NCBI GenBank assembly: GCA_964036045.1
Contig: OZ038391.1
Span: 44,651,621-44,715,620, forward strand
Source: Eutreptiella sp. 'Long Island Sound 2002'
Taxonomy: Eukaryota; Euglenozoa; Euglenophyceae; Eutreptiales; Eutreptiaceae
DNA length: 64,000 bases
Direction of reading: 5' to 3'
The notes under the pieces are model-generated. The model was not told where the DNA came from, made no database searches, and saw nothing but the letters and a program-made list of their open reading frames with translations. Below are positions 11,090 to 25,159 of the stretch, in pieces. The position numbers were made by a program, and so were the translations under genes. Within the stretch, counting starts at the first letter, position 1, and every line of letters begins with the position of its first letter.

Positions 11090-14000
11090 GAGGAAAATCC
11101 TAAAATGGATTCCCCCCACATCAAATCTTCATGTCGGACACAAAATAAAATTTCCAATCCTATGGGTATAGGGTTAGGAATTGACTATGTCACATGGAGG
11201 AAAATTCTAAAATGGATTCCCCCCACATCAAATCTTCATGTGGGACACAAAATAAAATTTCCAATCCTATGGGTATAGGGTTAGGAATTGACTATGTCAC
11301 ATGGAGGAAAATCCTAAAATGGACTCCCCCCACATCAAATCTTCATGTGGGACACAAAATAAAATTTCCGATCCTATGGGTATAGGGTTAGGAATTGACT
11401 ATGTCACATGGAGGAAAATCCTAAAATGGATTCCCCCCACATCAAATCTTCATGTGGGACACAAAATAAAATTTCCAATCCTATGGGTATAGGGTTAGGA
11501 ATTGACTATGTCACATGGAGGAAAATCCTAAAATGGATTCCCCCCACATCAAATCTTCATGTGGGACACAAAATAAAATTTCCAATCCTATGGGTATAGG
11601 GTTAGGGATTGACTATGTCACATGGAGGAAAATCCTAAAATGGATTCCCCCCACATCAAATCTTCATGTGGGCACAAAGTAAAATTTCCAATCCTATGGG
11701 TATAGCGTTAGGAATTGACTATGTCACATGGAGGAAAATCCTAAAATGGATTCCCCCCACATTAAATCTTCATGTGGGACACAAAAGAAAATATCCAATC
11801 CTATGGGTATAGGGTTAGGAATTGACTATGTCACATGGAGGAAAATCCTAAAATGGATTCCCCCCACATCAAATCTTCATGTGGGACACAAAATAAAATT
11901 TCCAATCCTATGGGTATAGGGTTAGGAATTGACTATGTCACATGGAGGAAAATCCTAAAATGGACTCCCCCCACATCAAATTTTCATGTGGGACACAAAA
12001 TGAAATTTCCAATCCTATGGGTATAGGGTTAGGAATTGACTATGTCACATGGAGGAAAATCCTAAAATGGATTCCCCCCACATCAAATCTTCGTGTGGGA
12101 CACAAAATAAAATTTCCAATCCTATGGGTATAGGGTTAGGAATTGACTATGTCACATGGAGGAAAATCCCAAAATGGATTCCCCCCACATCAAATCTTCA
12201 TGTGGGACACAAAATAAAATTTCCGATCCTATGGGTATAGGGTTAGGAATTGACTATGTCACATGGAGGAAAATCCTAAAATGGATTCCCCCCACATCAA
12301 ATCTTCATGTGGGACACAAAAAAAAAATTCCAATCCTATGGGTATAGGGTTAGGAATTGACTATGTCACATGGAGTAAAATCCTAAAATGGACTCCCCCC
12401 ACATCAAATCTTCATCTGGGACACAAAATAAAATTTCCAATCCTATGGGTATAGGGTTAGGAATTGACTATGTCACATGGAGGAAAATCCTAAAATGGAT
12501 TCCCCCCACATCAAATCTTCATGTGGGACACAAAATAAAATTTCCAATCCTATGGGTATAGGGTTAGGAATTGACTATGTCACATGGAGGAAAATCCTAA
12601 AATGGATTCCCCCCACATCAAATCTTCATGTGGGACACAAAATAAAATTTCGAATCCTATGGGTATAGGGTTAGGAATTGACTATGTCACATGGAGGAAA
12701 ATCCTAAAATGGATTCCCCCCACATCAAATCTTCATGTGGGCACAAAAAATAATTTCCAATCCTATGGGTATAGGGTTGAGAATTGACTATGTCACATGG
12801 AGGAAAATCCCAAAATGGATTCCCCCAACATCAAATCTTCATGTGGGACACAAAAAAAAATTTCCAATCCTATGGGTATAGGGTTAGGAATTGACTATGT
12901 CACATGGAGGGAAATCCTAAAATGGTTTCCCCCCACATCAAATCTTCATGTGGGACAAAAAATAAAATTTCCAATCCTATGGGTATAGGGTTAGGAATTG
13001 ACTATGTCACATGGAGGAAAATCCTAAAATGGATTCCCCCCACATCAAATCTTCATGTGCGACACAAAATAAAATCCAATCCTATGGGTATAGGGTTAGA
13101 AATTGACTATGTCACATGGAGGAAAATCCTAAAATGGAATTCCCCCACATCAAATCTTCATGTGGGACACAAAATGAAATTTCCAATCCTATGGGTATAG
13201 GGTTAGGGATTGACTATGTCACATGGAGGAAAATCCTAAAATGGATTCCCCCCACATCAAGTCTTCATGTGGGACACAAAATAAAATTTCCATTCCTATG
13301 GGTATAGGGTTAGGAATTGACTATGTCACATGGAGGAAAATCCTAAAATGGATTCCCCCCACATCAAATCTTCATGTGGGACACAAAATGAAATTTCCAA
13401 TCCTATGGGTATAGGGTTAGGAATTGACTATGTCACATGGAGGAAAATCCTAAAATGGATTCCCCCCACATCAAATCTTCATGTGGGACACAAAAGAAAA
13501 TTTCCAATCCTATGGGTATAGGGTTAGGAGTTGACTATGTCACATGGAGGAAAATCCTAAAATGGATTCCCACCACATCAAATCTTCATGTGGGACACAA
13601 AATAAAATTTCCAATCCTATGGGTATAGGGTTAGGAATTGACTATGTCACATGGAGGAAAATCCTAAAATGGATTCCCCCCACATCAAATCTTCATGTGG
13701 GACACAAAAGAAAATTTCCAATCCTATGGGTATAGGGTTAGGAATTGACTATGTCACATGGAGGAAAATCCTAAAATGGATTCCCCCCACATCAAATCTT
13801 CATGTGGGACACAAAATAAAATTTCCAATCCTATGGGTATAGGGTTAGGAATTGACTATGTCACATGGAGGAAAATCCTAAAATGGATTCCCCCCACATC
13901 AAATCTTCATGTGCGACACAAAATAAAATCCAATCCTATGGGTATAGGGTTAGGAATTGACTATGCCACATGGAGGAAAATCCTAAAATGGATTCCCCCC

Positions 14001-17000
14001 ACATCAAATCTTCATGTGGGACACAAAAGAAAATTTCCAATCCTATGGGTATAGGGTTAGGGATTGACTATGTCACATGGAGGAAAATCCTAAAATGGAT
14101 TCCCCCCACATCAAATTTTCATGTGGGCACAAAATAAAATTTCCAATCCTATGGGTATAGGGTTAGGAATTGACTATGTCACACGGAGGAAAATCCTAAA
14201 ATGGATTCCCCCCACATCAAATCTTCATGTGGGACACAAAATAAAATTTCCAATCCTATGGGTATAGGGTTAGGAATTGACTATGTCACATGGAGGAAAA
14301 TCCTAAAATGGATTCCCCCCACATCAAATCTTCATGTGGGACACAAAATAAAATTTCCAATCCTATGGGTATAGGGTTAGGAATTGACTATGTCACATGG
14401 AGGAAAATCCTAAAATGGATTCCCCCCACATCAAATCTTCATGTGGGACACAAGAGAAAATTTTCAATCCTATGGGTATAGGGTTAGGAATTGACTATGT
14501 CACATGGAGGAAAATCCTAAAATGGATTCCCACCACATCAAATCTTCATGTGGGACACAAAATAAAATTTCCAATCCTATGGGTATAGGGTTAGGAGTTG
14601 ACTATGTCACATGGAGGAAAATCCTAAAATGGATTCCCCCCACATCAAATCTTCCTGTGGGACACAAAATGAAATTTCCAATCCTATGGGTATAGGGTTA
14701 GGAATTGACTATGTCACATGGAGGAAAGTCCTAAAATGGATTCCCCCCACATCAAATCTTCATGTCGGACACAAAAGAAAATTTCCAATCCTATGGGTAT
14801 AGGGTTAGGAATTGACTATGTCACATGGAGGAAAATTCTAAAATGGATTCCCCCCACATCAAATCTTCATGTGGGACACAAAATAAAATTTCCAATCCTA
14901 TGGGTATAGGGTTAGGAATTGACTATGTCACATGGAGGAAAATCCTAAAATGGACTCCCCCCACATCAAATCTTCATGTGGGACACAAAATAAAATTTCC
15001 GATCCTATGGGTATAGGGTTAGGAATTGACTATGTCACATGGAGGAAAATCCTAAAATGGATTCCCCCCACATCAAATCTTCATGTGGGACACAAAATAA
15101 AATTTCCAATCCTATGGGTATAGGGTTAGGAATTGACTATGTCACATGGAGGAAAATCCTAAAATGGATTCCCCCCACATCAAATCTTCATGTGGGACAC
15201 AAAATAAAATTTCCAATCCTATGGGTATAGGGTTAGGGATTGACTATGTCACATGGAGGAAAATCCTAAAATGGATTCCCCCCACATCAAATCTTCATGT
15301 GGTCACAAAGTAAAACTTCCAATCCTATGGGTATAGCGTTAGGAATTGACTATGTCACATGGAGGAAAATCCTAAAATGGATTCCCCCCACATTAAATCT
15401 TCATGTGGGACACAAAAGAAAATATCCAATCCTATGGGTATAGGGTTAGGAATTGACTATGTCACATGGAGGAAAATCCTAAAATGGATTCCCCCCACAT
15501 CAAATCTTCATGTGGGACACAAAAAAAAATTTCCAATCCTATGGGTATAGGGTTAGGAATTGACTATGTCACATGGAGGAAAATCCTAAAATGGACTCCC
15601 CCCACATCAAATTTTCATGTGGGACACAAAATAAAATTTCCAATCCTATGGGTATAGGGTTAGGAATTGACTATGTCACATGGAGGAAAATCCTAAAATG
15701 GATTCCCCCCACATCAAATCTTCATGTGGGACACAAAATAAAATTTCCAATCCTATGGGTATAGGGTTAGGAATTGACTATGTCACATGGAGGAAAATCC
15801 CAAAATGGATTCCCCCCGTATCAAATCTTCATGTGGGACACAAAATAAAATTTCCGATCCTATGGGTATAGGGTTAGGAATTGACTATGTCACATGGAGG
15901 AAAATCCTAAAATGGATTCCCCCCACATCAAATCTTCATGTGGGACACAAAAAAAAATTTCCAATCCTATGGGTATAGGGTTAGGAGTTGACTATGTCAC
16001 ATGGAGTAAAATCCTAAAATGGACTCCCCCCACATCAATTCTTCATCTGGGACACAAAATAAAATTTCCAATCCTATGGGTATAGGGTTAGGAATTGACT
16101 ATGTCACATGGAGGAAAATCCTAAAATGGATTCCCCCCACATCAAATCTTAATGTGGGACACAAAATAAAATTTCCAATCCTATGGGTATAGGGTTAGGA
16201 ATTGACTATGTCACATGGAGGAAAATCCTAAAATGGATTCCCCCCACATCAAATCTTCATGTGGGACACAAAATAAAATTTCGAATCCTATGGGTATGGG
16301 GTTAGGAATTGACTATGTCACATGGAAGAAAATCCTAAAATGGATTCCCCCCACATCAAATCTTCATGTGGGCACAAAAAATAATTTCCAATCCTATGGG
16401 TATAGGGTTGAGAATTGACTATGTCACATGGAGGAAAATCCCAAAATGGATTCCCCCAACATCAAATCTTCATGTGGGACACAAAAAAAAATTTCCAATC
16501 CTATGGGTATAGGGTTAGGAATTGACTATGTCACATGGAGGGAAATCCTAAAATGGTTTCCCCCCACATCAAATCTTCATGTGGGACAAAAAATAAAATT
16601 TCCAATCCTATGGGTATAGGGTTAGGAATTGACTATGTCACATGGAGGAAAATCCTAAAATGGATTCCCCCCACATCAAATCTTCATGTGCGACACAAAA
16701 TAAAATCCAATCCTATGGGTATAGGGTTAGAAATTGACTATGTCACATGGAGGAAAATCCTAAAATGGAATTCCCCCACATCAAATCTTCATGTGGGACA
16801 CAAAATGAAATTTCCAATCCTATGGGTATAGGGTTAGTGATTGACTATGTCACATGGAGGAAAATCCTAAAATGGATTCCCCCCACATCAAGTCTTCATG
16901 TGGGACACAAAATAAAATTTCCATTCCTATGGGTATAGGGTTAGGAATTGACTATGTCACATGGAGGAAAATCCTAAAATGGATTCCCCCCACATCAAAT

Positions 17001-18220
17001 CTTCATGTGGGACACAAAATGAAATTTCCAATCCTATGGGTATAGGGTTAGGAATTGACTATGTCACATGGAGGAAAATCCTAAAATGGATTCCCCCCAC
17101 ATCAAATCTTCATGTGGGACACAAAAGAAAATTTCCAATCCTATGGGTATAGGGTTAGGAGTTGACTATGTCACATGGAGGAAAATCCTAAAATGGATTC
17201 CCACCACATCAAATCTTCATGTGGGACACAAAATAAAATTTCCAATCCTATGGGTATAGGGTTAGGAATTGACTATGTCACATGGAGGAAAATCCTAAAA
17301 TGGATTCCCCCCACATCAAATCTTCATGTGGGACACAAAAGAAAATTTCCAATCCTATGGGTATAGGGTTAGGAATTGACTATGTCACATGGAGGAAAAT
17401 CCTAAAATGGATTCCCCCCACATCAAATCTTCATGTGGGACACAAAATAAAATTTCCAATCCTATGGGTATAGGGTTAGGAATTGACTATGTCACATGGA
17501 GGAAAATCCTAAAATGGATTCCCCCCACATCAAATCTTCATGTGCGACACAAAATAAAATCCAATCCTATGGGTATAGGGTTAGGAATTGACTATGCCAC
17601 ATGGAGGAAAATCCTAAAATGGATTCCCCCCACATCAAATCTTCATGTGGGACACAAAATAAAATTTCCAATCCTATGGGTATAGGGTTAGGGATTGACT
17701 ATGTCACATGGAGGAAAATCCTAAAATGGATTCCCCCCACATCAAATTTTCATGTGGGCACAAAATAAAATTTCCAATCCTATGGGTATAGGGTTAGGAA
17801 TTGACTATGTCACACGGAGGAAAATCCTAAAATGGATTCCCCCCACATCAAATCTTCATGTGGGACACAAAATAAAATTTCCAATCCTATGGGTATAGGG
17901 TTAGGAATTGACTATGTCACATGGAGGAAAATCCTAAAATGGATTCCCCCCACATCAAATCTTCATGTGGGACACAAAATAAAATTTCCAATCCTATGGG
18001 TATAGGGTTAGGAATTGACTATGTCACATGGAGGAAAATCCTAAAATGGATTCCCCCCACATCAAATCTTCATGTGGGACACAAGAGAAAATTTTCAATC
18101 CTATGGGTATAGGGTTAGGAATTGACTATGTCACATGGAGGAAAATCCTAAAATGGATTCCCACCACATCAAATCTTCATGTGGGACACAAAATAAAATT
18201 TCCAATCCTATGGGTATAGG
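11090..18220 (+). repeat. Large tandem duplication within the satellite, period 3631 bp
   Basis: A block of about 34 monomers (roughly 11090-14590) is repeated at roughly 14720-18220. Private variants recur at exactly 3631 bp: ATGTCGGACAC at 11131 and 14762; TGGAGTAAAA at 12371 and 16002; GGGTTGAGAATTG near 12775 and 16406; the pair of short monomers with GTGCGACAC near 13058 and 16689. The left border carries an extra two-monomer length difference between the copies. Confidence 0.85.
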
Positions 18221-21200
18221 GTTAGGAATTGACTATGTCACATGGAGGAAAATCCTAAAATGGATTCCCCCCACATCAAATCTTCATCTGGGACACAAGA
18301 GAAAATTTTCAATCCTATGGGTATAGGGTTAGGAATTGACTATGTCACATGGAGGAAAATCCTAAAATGGATTCCCACCACATCAAATCTTCATGTGGGA
18401 CACAAAATAAAATTTCCAATCCTATGGGTATAGGGTTAGGAATTGACTATGTCACATGGAGGAAAATCCTAAAATGGATTCCCACCACATCAAATCTTCA
18501 TGTGGGACACAAAATAAAATTTCCAATCCTATGGGTATAGGGTTAGGAATTGACTATGTCACATGGAGGAAAATCCTAATATGGATTCCCCCCACATCAA
18601 ATCTTCATGTGGGACACAAAATAAAATTTCCAATCCTATGGGTATAGGGTTAGGAATTGACTATGTCACACGGAGGAAAATCCTAAAATGGATTCCCCCC
18701 ACATCAAATCTTCATGTGGGACACAAAATAAAATTTCCAATCCTATGGGTATAGGGTTAGGAATTGACTATGTCACATGGAGGAAAATCCTAAAATGGAT
18801 TCCCCCCACATCAAATCTTCATGTGGGACACAAAATAAAATTTCCAATCCTATGGGTATAGGGTTAGGAATTGACTATGTCACATGGAGGAAAATCCTAA
18901 AATGGATTCCCCCCACATCAAATCTTCATGTGGGACACAAGAGAAAATTTTCAATCCTATGGGTATAGGGTTAGGAATTGACTATGTCACATGGAGGAAA
19001 ATCCTAAAATGGATTCCCCCCACATCAAATCTTCATGTGGGACACAAAATAAAATTTCCAATCCTATGGGTATAGGGTTAGGAATTGACTATGTCACATG
19101 GAGGAAAATCCTAAAATGGATTCCCACCACATCAAATCTTCATGTGGGACACAAAATAAAATTTCCAATCCTATGGGTATAGGGTTAGGAATTGACTATG
19201 TCACATGGAGGAAAATCCTAAAATGGATTCCCCCCACATCAAATCTTCATGTGGGACACAAAATAAAATTTCCAATCCTATGGGTATAGGGTTAGGAATT
19301 GACTATGTCACATGGAGGAAAATCCTAAGATGGATTCCCACCACATCAAATCTTCATGTGGGACACAAAATAAAATTTCCAATCCTATGGGTATAGGGTT
19401 AGGAATTGACTATGTCACATGGAGGAAAATCCTATTATGGATTCCCCCCACATCAAATCTTCATGTGGGACAAAAAAAATTTCCAATCCTATGGGTATAG
19501 GGTTAGGAATTGACTATGTCACATGGAGGAAAATCCTAAAATGGATTCCCCCCACATCAAATCTTCATGTGCGACACAAAATAAAATCCAATCCTATGGG
19601 TACAGGGCTAGGAATTGACTATGTCACATGGAGGAAAATCCTAAAACGGATTCCCCCCACATCAAATCTTCATGTGGGACACAAAATAAAATTTCCAATC
19701 CTATGGGTATAGGGTTAGGGATTGACTATGTCACATGTAGGAAAATCCTAAAATGGATTCCCCCCACATCAAATCTTCATGTGGGCACAAAATAAAATTT
19801 CCAATCCTATGGGTATAGGGTTAGGAATTGACTATGTCACATGGAGGAAAATCCTAAAATGGATTCCCCCCACATCAAATCTTCATGTGGGACACAAAAT
19901 AAAATTTCCAATCCTATGGGCACAGGGTTAGGAATTGACTATGTCACATGGAGGAAAATCCTAAACTGGATTCCCCCCACATCAAATCTTCATGTGGGAC
20001 CCAAAATAAAATTTCCAATCCTATGGGTATAGGGTTAGGAATTGACTATGTCACTTGGAGGAAAATCCTAAAATGGATTCCCCCCACATCAAATCTTCAT
20101 GTGGGACACAAAATAAAATTTCCAATCCTATGGGTATAGGGTTAGGACTTGACTATGTCACATGGAGGAAAATCCCAAAATGGATTCCCCCCACATCAAG
20201 TCTTCATGTGGGACACAAAATAAAATTTCCAATCCTATGGGTATAGGGTTAGGAATTGACTATGTCACATGGAGGAAAATCCTAAAATGGATTCCCCCCA
20301 CATCAAATCTTCATGTGGGACACAAAATAAAATTTCCAATCCTATGGGTATAGGGTTAGGAATTGACTATGTCACATGGAGGAAAATCCCAAAATGGATT
20401 CCCCCCACATCAAGTATTCATGTGGGACACAAAATAAAATTTCCAATCCTATGGGTATAGGGTTAGGAATTGACTATGTCACATGGAGGAAAATCCTAAA
20501 ATGGATTCCCCCCACATCAAATCTTCATGTGGGACACAAAATAAAATTTCCAATCCTATGGGTATAGGGTTAGGGATTGACTATGTCACATGGAGGAAAA
20601 TCCTAAAATGGATTCCCCCCACATCAAATCTTCATGTGGGACACAAAATAAAGTTTCCAATCCTATGGGTATAGGGTTAGGAATTGACTATGTCACATGG
20701 AGGAAAATCCTAAAATGGATTCCCCCCACATCAAATCTTCATGTGCGACACAAAATAAAATTTCCAATCCTATGGGTATAGGGTTAGGAATTGACTATGT
20801 CACATGGAGGAAAATCCTAAAATGGATTCCCCCCACATCAAATCTTCATGTGGGACACAAAATAAAATTTCCAATCCTATGGGTATAGGGTTAGGAATTG
20901 ACTATGTCACATGGAGGAAAATCTTAAAATGGATTCCCCGCACATCAAATCTCCAGGTGGGCACAAAATAAAGTCTCCAATCCTATGGGTATAGGGTTAG
21001 GAATTGACTATGTTACATGGAGGAAAATCCTAAAATGGATTCCCCCCACATCAAATCTTCATGTGGGAAACAAAAGAAAATTTCCAATCCTATGGGTATA
21101 GGGTTAGGAATTGACTATGTCACATGGAGGAAAATCCTAAAATGGATTCCCCCCACATCAAATCCTCATGTGCGACACAAAATCAAATTTCCAATCCTAT

Positions 21201-22193
21201 GGGTATAGGGTTAGGAATTGACTATGTCACATGGAGGAAAATCCTAAAATGGATTCCCCCCACATCAAATCTTCATGTGGGCACAAAGTAAAACTTCCAA
21301 TCCTATGGGTATAGGGTTAGGAATTGACTATGTCACATGGAGGAAAATCCTAAAATGGATTCCCCCCACATCAAATCTTCATGTGGGACACAAAATAAAA
21401 TTTCCAATCCTATGGGTATAGGGTTAGGAATTGACTATGTCACATGGAGGAAAATCCTAAAATGGATTCCCCGCACATTAAAATTTCTCCATGTGGGCAC
21501 AAAATAAAATTTCCAATCCTATGGGTATAGGGTTAGGAATTGACTATGTTACATGGAGGAAAATCCTAAAATGGATTCCCCCCACATCAAATCTTCATGT
21601 GGGACACAAAATAACATTTCCAATCCTATGGGTATAGGGTTAGGAATTGACTATGTCACATGGAGGAAAATCCTAAAATGGATTCCCCCCACATCAAATC
21701 TTCATGTGGGACACAAAATAAAATTTCCAATCCTATGGGTATAGGGTTAGGAATTGACTATGTCACATGGAGAAAAATCCTAAAATGGATTCCCCCCACA
21801 TCAAATCTTCATGTGGGACACAAAATAAAATTTCCAATCCTATGGGTATAGGGTTAGGAATTGACTATGTCACATGGAGGAAAATCCTAAAATAGATTCC
21901 CCCCACATCAAATCTTCATGTGCGACACAAAATAAAATTTCCAATCCTATGGGTATAGGGTTAGGAATTGACTATGTCACATGGAGGGAAATCATAAAAT
22001 GGATTCCCCCCACATCAAATCTTCATGTGGGACACAAAATAAAATTTCCAATCCTATGGGTATAGGGTTAGGGATTGACTATGTCACATGGAGGAAAATC
22101 CTAAAATGGATTCCCCCCACATCAAATCTTCATGTGGGCACAAAATAAAATTTCCAATCCTATGGGTATAGGGTTAGGAATTGACTATGTCAC

Positions 22194-23475
22194 ATGGAGG
22201 AAAATCCTAAAATGGATTCCCCCCACATCAAATCTTCATGTGGGACACAAAAAAAAATTTCCAATCCTATGGGTACAGGGTTAGGAATTGACTATGTCAC
22301 ATGGAGGAAAATCCTAAAATGGATTCCCCCCACATCAAATCTTCATGTGGGACACAAAAAAAAATTTCCAATCCTATGGGTATAGGGTTAGGAATTGACT
22401 ATGTCACATGGAGGAAAATCCTAAAATGGATTACCCCCACATCAAATCTTCATGTGGGCACAAAATAAAATTTCCAATCCTATGGGTATAGGGTTAGGAA
22501 TTGACTATGTCACATGGAGGAAAGTCCTAAAATGGATTCCCCCCACATCAAATCTTCATGTGGGACACAAAATAAAATTTCCAATCCTATGGGTATAGGG
22601 TTAGGAATTGACTATGTCACATGGAGAAAAATCCTAAAATGGATTCCCCCCACATCAAATCTTCATGTGGGACACAAAATAAAATTTCCAATCCTATGGG
22701 TATAGGGTTAGGAATTGACTATGTCACATGGAGGAAAATCCTAAAATGGATTCCCCCCACATCAAATCTTCATGTGGGACACAAAAAAAAATATCCAATC
22801 CTATGGGTATAGGGTTAGGAATTGACTATGTCACATGGAGGAAAATCATAAAATGGATTCCCCCCACATCAAATCTTCATGTGGGACACAAAATAAAATT
22901 TCCAATCCTATGGGTACAGGGTTAGGAATTGACTATGTCACATGGAGGAAAATCCTAAAATGGATTCCCCCCACATCAAATCTTCATGTGGGACACAAAA
23001 AAAAATTTCCAATCCTATGGGTATAGGGTTAGGAATTGACTATGTCACATGGAGGAAAATCCTAAAATGGATTACCCCCACATCAAATCTTCATGTGGGC
23101 ACAAAATAAAATTTCCAATCCTATGGGTATAGGGTTAGGAATTGACTATGTCACATGGAGGAAAGTCCTAAAATGGATTCCCCCCACATCAAATCTTCAT
23201 GTGGGACACAAAATAAAATTTCCAATCCTATGGGTATAGGGTTAGGAATTGACTATGTCACATGGAGAAAAATCCTAAAATGGATTCCCCCCACATCAAA
23301 TCTTCATGTGGGACACAAAATAAAATTTCCAATCCTATGGGTATAGGGTTAGGAATTGACTATGTCACATGGAGGAAAATCCTAAAATGGATTCCCCCCA
23401 CATCAAATCTTCATGTGGGACACAAAAAAAAATATCCAATCCTATGGGTATAGGGTTAGGAATTGACTATGTCAC
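22194..23475 (+). repeat. Six-monomer tandem duplication, period 641 bp
   Basis: Two adjacent copies, 22194-22834 and 22835-23475. Markers repeated at 641 bp: AGGAAAGTCC (22519, 23160), TGGAGAAAAATCC (22623, 23264), AAAAAAATATCC (22787, 23428), AAATCATAAAATGG (22847, 23488) and GGATTACCCCC. One of the six monomers is the 106-bp GGGCAC type, which explains 641 rather than 642. Confidence 0.85.
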
Positions 23476-25159
23476 ATGGAGGAAAATCATAAAATGGATT
23501 CCCCCCACATCAAATCTTCATGTGGGACACAAAATAAAATTTCCAATGCTATGGGTATAGGGTTAGGGATTGACTATGTCACATGGAGGAAAATACTAAA
23601 ATGGATTCCCCCCGCATCAAATCTTCATGTGGGCACAAAATAAAATTTCCAATCCTATGGGTATAGCGTTAGGAATTGACTATGTCACATGGAGGAAAAT
23701 CCTAAAATGGATTCCCCCCACATCAACTCTTCATGTGGGACACAAAATAAAATTTCCAATCCTATGGGTATAGGGTTAGGAATTGACTATGTCACATGGA
23801 GGAAAATCCTAAAATGGATTCCCCCCACATCAAATCTTCATGTGGGACACAAAATAAAATTTCCAATCCTATGGGTATAGGGTTAGGAATTGACTATGTC
23901 ACATGGAGGAAAATCCTAAAATGGATTCCCCCCACATCAAATCTTCATGTGGGACACAAAATAAAATTTCCAATCCTATGGGTATAGGGTTAGGAATTGA
24001 CTATGTCACATGGAGGAAAATCCTAAAATGGATTCCCCCCACATCAAATCTTCATGTGGGACACAAAAAAAAATTTCCAATCCTATGGGTATAGGGTTAG
24101 GAATTGACTATGTCACATGGAGGAAAATCCTAAAATGGATTCCCCCCACATCAAATCTTCATGTGGGACACAAAATAAAATTTCCAATCCTATGGGTATA
24201 GGGTTAGGAATTGACTATGTCACATGGAGGAAAATCTTAAAATGGATTCCCCCCACATCAAATCTTCATGTGGGACACAAAATAAAATTTCCAATCCTAT
24301 GGGTATAGGGTTAGGAATTGACTATGTCACATGGAGGAAAATCCTAAAATGGATTCCCCCCACATCAAATCTTCATGTGGGACACAAAATAAAATTTCCA
24401 ATCCTATGGGTATAGGGTTAGGAATTGACTATGTCACATGGAGGAAAATCCTAAAATGGATTCCCCCCACATCAAATCTTCATGTGGGACACAAAAACAA
24501 ATTTCCAATCCTATGGGTATAGGGTTAGGAATTGACTATGTCACATGGAGGAAAATCCTAAAATGGATTCCCCCCACATCAAATCTTCATGTGGGACACA
24601 AAATAAAATTTCCAATCCTATGGGTATAGGGTTAGGAATTGACAATGTCACATGGAGGAAAATCCTAAAATGGATTCCCCCCACATCAAATTTTCATGTG
24701 GGCACAAAGTAAAATTTCCAATCCTATGGGTATAGGGTTAGGAATTGACTATGTCACATGGAGGAAAATCCTAAAATGGATTCCCCCCACATCAAATCTT
24801 CATGTGGGACACAAAAAAAAATTTCCAATCCTATCGGTATAGGGTTAGGAATTGACTATGTCACATGGAGGAAAATCCTAAAATGGATCCCCCCCAGGAC
24901 AAATCTTCATGTGGGACACAAAAAAAATTTCCAATCCTACGGGTATAGGGTTAGGAATTGACTATGTCACATGGAGGAAAATCCTAAAATGGATTACCCC
25001 CACATCAAATCTTCATGTGGGCACAAAAGAAAATTTCCAATCCTATGGGTATAGGGTTAGGAATTGACTATGTCACATGGAGGAAAATCCTAAAATGGAT
25101 CCCCCCCACATCAAATCTTCATGTTGGACACAAAAAAAATTTTCAATCCTATGGGTATA

